From Prostheceraeus crozeri (lineage: Eukaryota > Platyhelminthes > Polycladida > Euryleptidae), in the NCBI GenBank assembly GCA_907163375.1, contig CAJQUW010012504.1, positions 62,001 to 126,000 of the forward strand: a stretch of DNA of 64,000 nucleotides, in the 5' to 3' direction. Shown piece after piece: positions 58,159-64,000 of this stretch; positions within the stretch are counted from its first letter, which is position 1, and each line of letters opens with the position of its first letter. The position numbers and the translations under genes were made by a program. Under the pieces are notes generated by a model. The model worked only from the letters and a program-made list of their open reading frames with translations. It was not told where the DNA came from and made no database searches.

Positions 58159-60920
58159 CACATTTACCAAGTTTTCCAAAATCATCAAATTTCGCCCAAG
58201 TTAGTCACATTGGGTTTGGAATACACTGATCTGTCATTGAGTGACAACACAACATGACTTGGAAGTCTTACTTGACCCCTGGGATGAAGGATTGGTGCCT
58301 TGGATACTCAGTTAGAATACAAGGTACAGCTGTGATCATGAACTTCGTGTGATTGTTGTCTACAGACTGATCTGTCACTGAGTGACACTACAACACGACT
58401 GAGAAGTCTTACTTGAACCATGGGATGAAGGATTGGTCCCTTGGATACTCAGTTAGAATACAAGGTACAGATGTGATCATGAACTTCGTGTGATTGTTGT
58501 CTACAGACTGATCTGTCACTGAGTGACACTACAACACCACTGAGAAGTCTCACTTGACCCCTGGGATGAAGGATTGGTCCCTTGGATACTCAGTTAGAAT
58601 ACAAGGTACAGCTGTGATCATGAACTTCGTATGATTGTTGTCTACAGACTGATCTGTCACTGAGTGACACTACAACACCACTGAGAAGTCTCACTTGAAC
58701 CCTGTGATGAAGGATTGGTGCCTTGGATACTCAGTTAGAATACAAGGTACAGCTGTGATCATGAACTTCGTGTGATTGTTGTCTACAGACTGATCTGTCA
58801 CTGAGTGACACTACAACACCACTGAGAAGTCTTACTTGAACCCTGTGATGAAGGATTGGTGCCTTGGATACTCAGTTAGAATACAAGGTACAGCTGTGAT
58901 CATGAACTTCGTGTGATTGTTGTCTACAGACTGATCTGTCATTGAGTGACACTACAACACCACTGAGAAGTCTTACTTGAACCCTGTGATGAAGGATTGG
59001 TCCCTTGGATACTCAGTTAGAATACAAGGTACAGATGTGATCATGAACTTCGTGTGATTGTTGTCTACAGACTGATCTGTCACTGAGTGACACTACAACA
59101 CCACTGAGAAGTCTCACTTGACCCCTGGGATGAAGGATTGGTGCCTTGGATACTCAGTTAGAATACAACATACAGCTGTGATCATGAACTTCGTGTGATT
59201 GTTGTCTACAGACTGATCTGTCACTGAGTGACACTACAACACCACTGAGAAGTCTTACTTGAACCCTGTGATGAAGGATTGGTCCCTTGGATACTCAGTT
59301 AGAATACAAGGTACAGATGTGATCATGAACTTCGTGTGATTGTTGTCTACAGACTGATCTGTCATTGAGTGACACTACAACGCCACTGAGAAGTCTTACT
59401 TGAACCCTGTGATGAAGGATTGGTCCCTTGGATACTCAGTTAGAATACAAGGTACAGCTGTGATCATGAACTTCGTGTGATTGTTGTCTACAGACTGATC
59501 TGTCACTGAGTGACACTACAACACCACTGAGAAGTCTCACTTGAACCATGGGATGAAGGATTGGTCCCTTGGATACTCAGTTAGAATACAACATACAGCT
59601 GTGATCATGAACTTCGTGTGATTGTTGTCTACAGACGGATCTGTCACTGAGTGACACTACAACACCACTGAGAAGTCTCACTTGAACCCTGTGATGAAGG
59701 ATTGGTGCCTTGGATACTCAGTTAGAATACAAGGTACAGCTGTGATCATGAACTTCGTGTGATTGTTGTCTACAGACTGATCTGTCACTGAGTGACACTA
59801 CAACACCACTGAGAAGTCTTACTTGAACCCTGTGATGAAGGATTGGTGCCTTGGATACTCAGTTAGAATACAAGGTACAGCTGTGATCATGAACTTCGTG
59901 TGATTGTTGTCTACAGACTGATCTGTCATTGAGTGACACTACAACACCACTGAGAAGTCTCACTTGAACCCTGGGATGAAGGATTGGTGCCTTGGATACT
60001 CAGTTAGAATACAAGGTACAGCTGTGATCATGAACTTCGTGTGATTGTTGTCTACAGACTGATCTGTCATTGAGTGACACTACAACACCACTGAGAAGTC
60101 TTACTTGAACCCTGTGATGAAGGATTGGTGCCTTGGATACTCAGTTAGAATACAAGGTACAGCTGTGATCATGAACTTCGTGTGATTGTTGTCTACAGAC
60201 TGATCTGTCACTGAGTGACACCACAACACCACTGAGAAGTCTCACTTGACCCCTGGGATGAAGGATTGGTCCCTTGGATACTCAGTTAGAATACAACATA
60301 CAGCTGTGATCATGAACTTCGTGTGATTGTTGTCTACAGACTGATCTGTCATTGAGTGACACTACAACACCACTGAGAAATCTTACTTGAACCCTGGGAT
60401 GAAGGATTGGTGCCTTGGATACTCAGTTAGAATACAAGGTACAGCTGTGATCATGAACTTCGTGTGATTGTTGTCTACAGACGGATCTGTCACTGAGTGA
60501 CACCACAACACCACTGAGAAGTCTTACTTGAAACCTGGGATGAAGGATTGGTTCCTTGGATACTCAGTTAGAATACAAGGTACAGCTGTGATCATGAACT
60601 TCGTGTGATTGTTGTCTACAGACTGATCTGTCATTGAGTGACACTACAACACCACTGAGAAGTCTTACTTGAAACCTGGGATGAAGGATTGGTCCCTTGG
60701 ATACTCAGTTAGAATACAAGGTACCGCTGTGATCGTGAACTTCGTGTGATTGTTGTCTACAGACAAATGACGAGCAGTTGTCTAATTCTGAGGCTGTAGA
60801 TGTTCTACAAGTCAGATAAGAGGAGTTTTACACACTCAACGCTATGCCACGTTAGTGAGACTGCCCGTAAGCGCATGGGAAGATCGTTGACGATGCAACA
60901 CTTCCGGGCGTCAACAACAG
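58159..60920 (+). mobile_element. Dispersed element carrying an 18-unit, 141-bp tandem array
   Basis: Left flank CACATTTACCAAGTTTTCC, array 58228-60765, right flank TTACACACTCAACGCTA ... GATCGTTGACGATGCAACA. Both flanks match the single-unit copy at 50319-50654. No coding capacity. Elements with internal satellite-like arrays are known from Helentron-type non-autonomous elements of molluscs; that relationship is only a guess here. Confidence 0.85.
58228..60765 (+). repeat. Satellite array, 18 units of exactly 141 bp
   Basis: The word GATCTGTCA begins units at 58228, 58369, 58510, 58651, 58792 and so on to 60625, always 141 bp apart: 17 intervals, no length variant. Units differ at a handful of sites (CACTGAG/CATTGAG, GTGCC/GTCCC, AAGGTACAG/AACATACAG). 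Shared variant sets recur in non-adjacent units, pointing to repeated unequal exchange. Confidence 0.95.
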
Positions 60921-61392
60921 AAATGTGGGGAGGGGAAGAATAGAAGTACCCAATGGAAATTTGTTGAAAGTTGGCGGTTTTTGACCTTTGACCTTCACCT
61001 CAGCCCAGGAATGACCTTGGAAGTAAAACTGATGCTGTTTTTCTGAATCCCCTTTCAATGCCTTTTCGATTGATGTGTGGCTTGGCAAAATTGGTGCAAT
61101 AATTTGGGAGATCAGTGGAGGGGGCGAAATTGCTCCCCAGTGAGCCGCGTTAGGAAAAGTATCCCAATAGCGCGAGGGTTGAACAAGGCGGTCGACTGTG
61201 GAAATTTGTGATTGATTTTTAATACAGCAATATCAGCTCAAACTAACTGCCTTCTCATTCATTGAACGCGTTCCCGAAGGAAAATTTCAACCTATTGCAG
61301 TCCGTGTGTTCATTATTTAGTTTCTTATATTACATATGAAATTATATAAAATTAGTGTTCACGCGTCACTGAAAACAGATATGACTGGTAGG
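60921..61392. other. Spacer, nothing recognised
   Basis: Slightly GC-richer; no gene supported. Confidence 0.35.
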
Positions 61393-62370
61393 TACACGAA
61401 CACTTCTTCGACACGAACATTTGTTCGACAAATTTTCGAACACTTCTTCGACACGACATTTGTTCGACAAATTTTCGAACACTTCTTCGACACGACATTT
61501 TTTCGACAAATTTTCGAACACTTTTTCGGCACGACATTTGTTCGACAAATTTTCGAACACTTCTTCGACACGACATTTGTTCGACACGAACACTTCTTCG
61601 ACACGAACATTTGTTCGACAAATTTTCGAACACTTCTTCGACACGAACATTTGTTCGACAAATTTTCGAACACTTCTTCGGCACGACATTTGTTCGACAA
61701 ATTTTCGAACACTTCTTCGACACGACATTTGTTCGACAAATTTTCGAACACTTCTTCGGCACGACATTTTTTCGACAAATTTTCGAACACTTCTTCGGCA
61801 CGACATTTGTTCGACAAATTTTCGAACACTTCTTCGACACGAACATTTGTTCGACACGAACACTTCTTCGACACGACATTTGTTCGACAAATTTTCGAAC
61901 ACTTCTTCGACACGACATTTGTTCGACACGAACACTTCTTCGACACGACATTTGTTCGACACGAACACTTCTTCGACACGACATTTGTTCGACACGGACA
62001 CTTCATCGACACGACATTTGTTCGACACGGACACTTCTTCGACACGACATTTGTTCGACACGGACACTTCTTCGACACGACATTTGTTCGACACGAACAC
62101 TTCTTCGACACGACATTTGTTCGACACGGACACTTCTTCGACACGACATTTGTTCGACACGAACACTTCTTCGACACGACATTTGTTCGACACGGACACT
62201 TCTTCGACACGACATTTGTTCGACACGGACACTTCTTCGACACGACATTTGTTCGACACGGACACTTCTTCGACACGACATTTGTTCGACACGAACACTT
62301 CTTCGACACGGACACTTCTTCGACACGACATTTGTTCGACACGGACACTTCTTCGACACGACGTTTGTTC
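61393..62370. repeat. 33/39-bp tandem array rich in TTCGACAC
   Basis: 33-bp units (CACTTCTTCGACACGACATT + TGTTCGACACGGA) and 39-bp units (the same start, then GTTCGACAAATTTTCGAA). Left half mixed, right half nearly pure 33-bp. Both lengths are multiples of three and the unit has no stop in most frames, so frames of 210-350 codons appear on both strands; these are not genes. A short inverted copy follows at 62605-62668. Confidence 0.93.
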
Positions 62371-62604
62371 GTTATTAAGCAATTATAGTCTTTTTCTTTT
62401 TCAGGTTGTGTATTATTTTAATACTTTTTGTCTTAAATTAATTTTTTTCCTTTGTAAAAAAATATAATTCTTGCATCGCATAGATTGAACTAGAAGCGTA
62501 TTTGTAATTTATGATATTACCATAAAGACGAAAGATAGCCAGTACCTAAAATTCTATTCATGCAGAACTATTCATGCTAGATAAAGCATTATTCATGCAG
62601 AACT

Positions 62605-62668
62605 TGTCGAAGAAGTGTCCGTGTCGAACAAATGTCTTGTCGAAGAAGTGTCTGTGTCGAAGAAGTGT
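62605..62668 (-). repeat. Inverted outlier of the 33-bp array
   Basis: GTCGAAGAAGTGTCCGTGTC and similar words are the array unit read backwards, 235 bp beyond the array. It could be the other end of a foldback element whose first arm expanded. Confidence 0.85.
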
Positions 62669-63402
62669 ACCAGATCCGACTGGTAGTACTTGCTCATGTG
62701 TATTAAGTGGCTTTTCATATTACATGTATACAATCTACAGTCCTACTTGCATGTACTGATGTAGCCTATCTGCATGTTTCTAACTTCTGGTAATTGTTCA
62801 TTTGTAATTAGAATTTTTCCACTAATTATCCTTTATAGATGAAAATAACATTGGTATTCTAGCGTTGCTTATTCTTTGCAATAGCAAAAAATGCTGCGTT
62901 TGCAGTTTGAAAAGTACAAGTTACATCTATTATTTTGCATCATAATTTGAATCAAAAAGTACAAAAAAATTAGGTTATTTTAGGCATTCGACTATATAAT
63001 TCTGGTAGTAGCAGTTGGTACAGTCTTACGGTAAATCACATATAGCAAATGCCAGATCTAATTATTAATCAAAAATTTGATTCAAGAACTAATAGTATCT
63101 GATAATTAATTCTTTATAGTTCTTGTAGTATTTCACTTTTCTCGTTTTTTCATTCTATGTTAATTTTGACGTGCTAATTTTGATCCTTTTTTTAATTTAA
63201 TCTGAATTCCTTGCGTATTGTGTCTGGGATTTCAGTGCGGCAAAATTGTATAAAGAGATAATCAATCTCATACGATCCGATCCCTGTGGTTTCCGTCCCG
63301 TTCGCTCTATTTCCAAAGACATGTAGTAATCTTTGATACAGCAGTTCAATGATAAATTGTTCTTGTTTGGCAGATGTCTTGATTTCGATATGCGACAAGT
63401 TA
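62669..63402. other. AT-rich spacer, nothing recognised
   Basis: No feature supported. Confidence 0.35.
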
Positions 63403-63940
63403 CTGCCCACCACAGAATCAGACAGGTCGTCTCTTCTTCTGTTTGACTAGAAAGGAAGCATTGGAACATGTAACGTTAATGAAATGGCACAATCTGCTGA
63501 CATAATACCATAGCAATCGAACAATGAGCAGTCAGTTCAACATTAAGCACGCCAAATTGTGCGAAGTTTCAGTGATTGTTATCAACCGGATCACACAGCA
63601 AAGAGACACAGTCGATGTCAAGTTCTACAGAGAAGTTCGTGAACGTCTTTTTCATGCGCCTGCTAAATTTTTTTAAAATGATCGGAGGGCTCAGCATTAT
63701 CGAAAAACTTTTGCGCAATGATCTGAATTCTTCGAATCTGAAGGAATCGTGGCGATCGGAGCATTTTGAAGGAATTCACAGCAATCCGCAAGCGACGCAC
63801 GACTATTTTTCCTATCTCTGTTAGGTATTAAAAATTTCGTTTTGCTCACTTAGTAAGTTCCTGCATGTGCCATCTGTTTGAATCAGTTTGAACTTCTAGC
63901 AAAGTGATACGCTTAAACAATCTAATTCTGTGCTGCCTAC
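63403..63940 (-). mobile_element. hAT-type MITE family A, copy 5, with 8-bp target duplication
   Basis: The element spans 63411-63932 (522 bp). Ends CACAGAATCAGACAGGT and AACAATCTAATTCTGTG. CTGCCCAC (63403-63410) and CTGCCTAC (63933-63940) form an 8-bp duplication with one mismatch. Best-preserved copy of the family. Confidence 0.92.
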
Positions 63941-63984
63941 ATTCATTCAATTTCAATCTCTCACTGACTGACTTGCTTTCTCAG

Positions 63985-64000
63985 GATGAATCCGTTAGTT
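63985..64000 (+). CDS. Possible start of the next CCDC62 exon (cut by window edge)
   Basis: GACTTGCTTTCTCAG is a strong acceptor. The following bases read DESVS in phase 0, the phase in which exon G ends, at the place where the human protein has a short LKDKD run. Too little sequence remains to judge. Confidence 0.2.

Noticed and set aside
61336-62467. Six overlapping long frames of 118-350 codons on both strands
   Set aside because: They follow from tandem units of 33 and 39 bp without stops. All are low-complexity and none has a unique domain.

Overview
The window is animal nuclear DNA: AT-rich and intron-rich, with no bacterial gene layout. Mixed hAT-type MITEs, Crypton-type recombinase genes, Penelope-like retroelements, several tRNA-derived SINE types and frequent GGCCTA words fit a marine invertebrate such as an echinoderm or hemichordate. 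The species cannot be fixed from sequence alone.

Host genes. (1) Positions 1-2851, minus strand: an exon-like array of 44 units (63 or 66 bp, about 21 residues, core VVSKPSSESGASPAGGQAHK). One 1-bp slip and two stops break its frame. (2) Plus strand, about 30.2-51.3 kb: seven exons whose splice phases all agree. The last three encode coiled coil recognisable as CCDC62; the first four would be an N-terminal extension. Introns are 0.9-7.5 kb and full of repeats. Neither end of the gene is identified in the window, though a possible next acceptor lies at the right edge.

Mobile genes. A tyrosine recombinase ORF with all catalytic residues (12087-13069, Crypton type) lies between two near-identical palindromic sites. 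A separate Crypton-type N-terminal domain lies at 28293-28673. There are three GIY-YIG fragments of Penelope-like elements (41.8, 53.0, 57.0 kb), a reverse-transcriptase tail (14.8 kb, minus) and a LINE 3' end (34.0 kb).

Non-coding elements. hAT-type MITEs, several with readable 8-bp target duplications, lie at 15.96-17.10, 18.80-19.34, 20.27-21.05 (with a second MITE nested inside), 34.55-35.23 and 63.41-63.93 kb. Long foldbacks lie at 17.2, 21.7, 38.2 and 47.1 kb. Two 105-106 bp hairpins at 11.84 and 45.75 kb share a loop core but have different, self-complementary arms.

Tandem arrays are the most striking feature: the 63-bp coding-like array (0-2.8 kb), a 17-bp array inside an inverted-repeat element (3.56-5.30 kb), nine exact 79-bp tRNA-like units (8.58-9.29 kb), eighteen exact 141-bp units grown inside a dispersed element (58.2-60.8 kb), and a 33/39-bp array open in most frames (61.4-62.4 kb).

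Best candidates for something new: the recombinase with its paired sites and hairpin, the hairpin family, the tRNA-like array, and the 141-bp array beside its single-copy relative at 50.3 kb.
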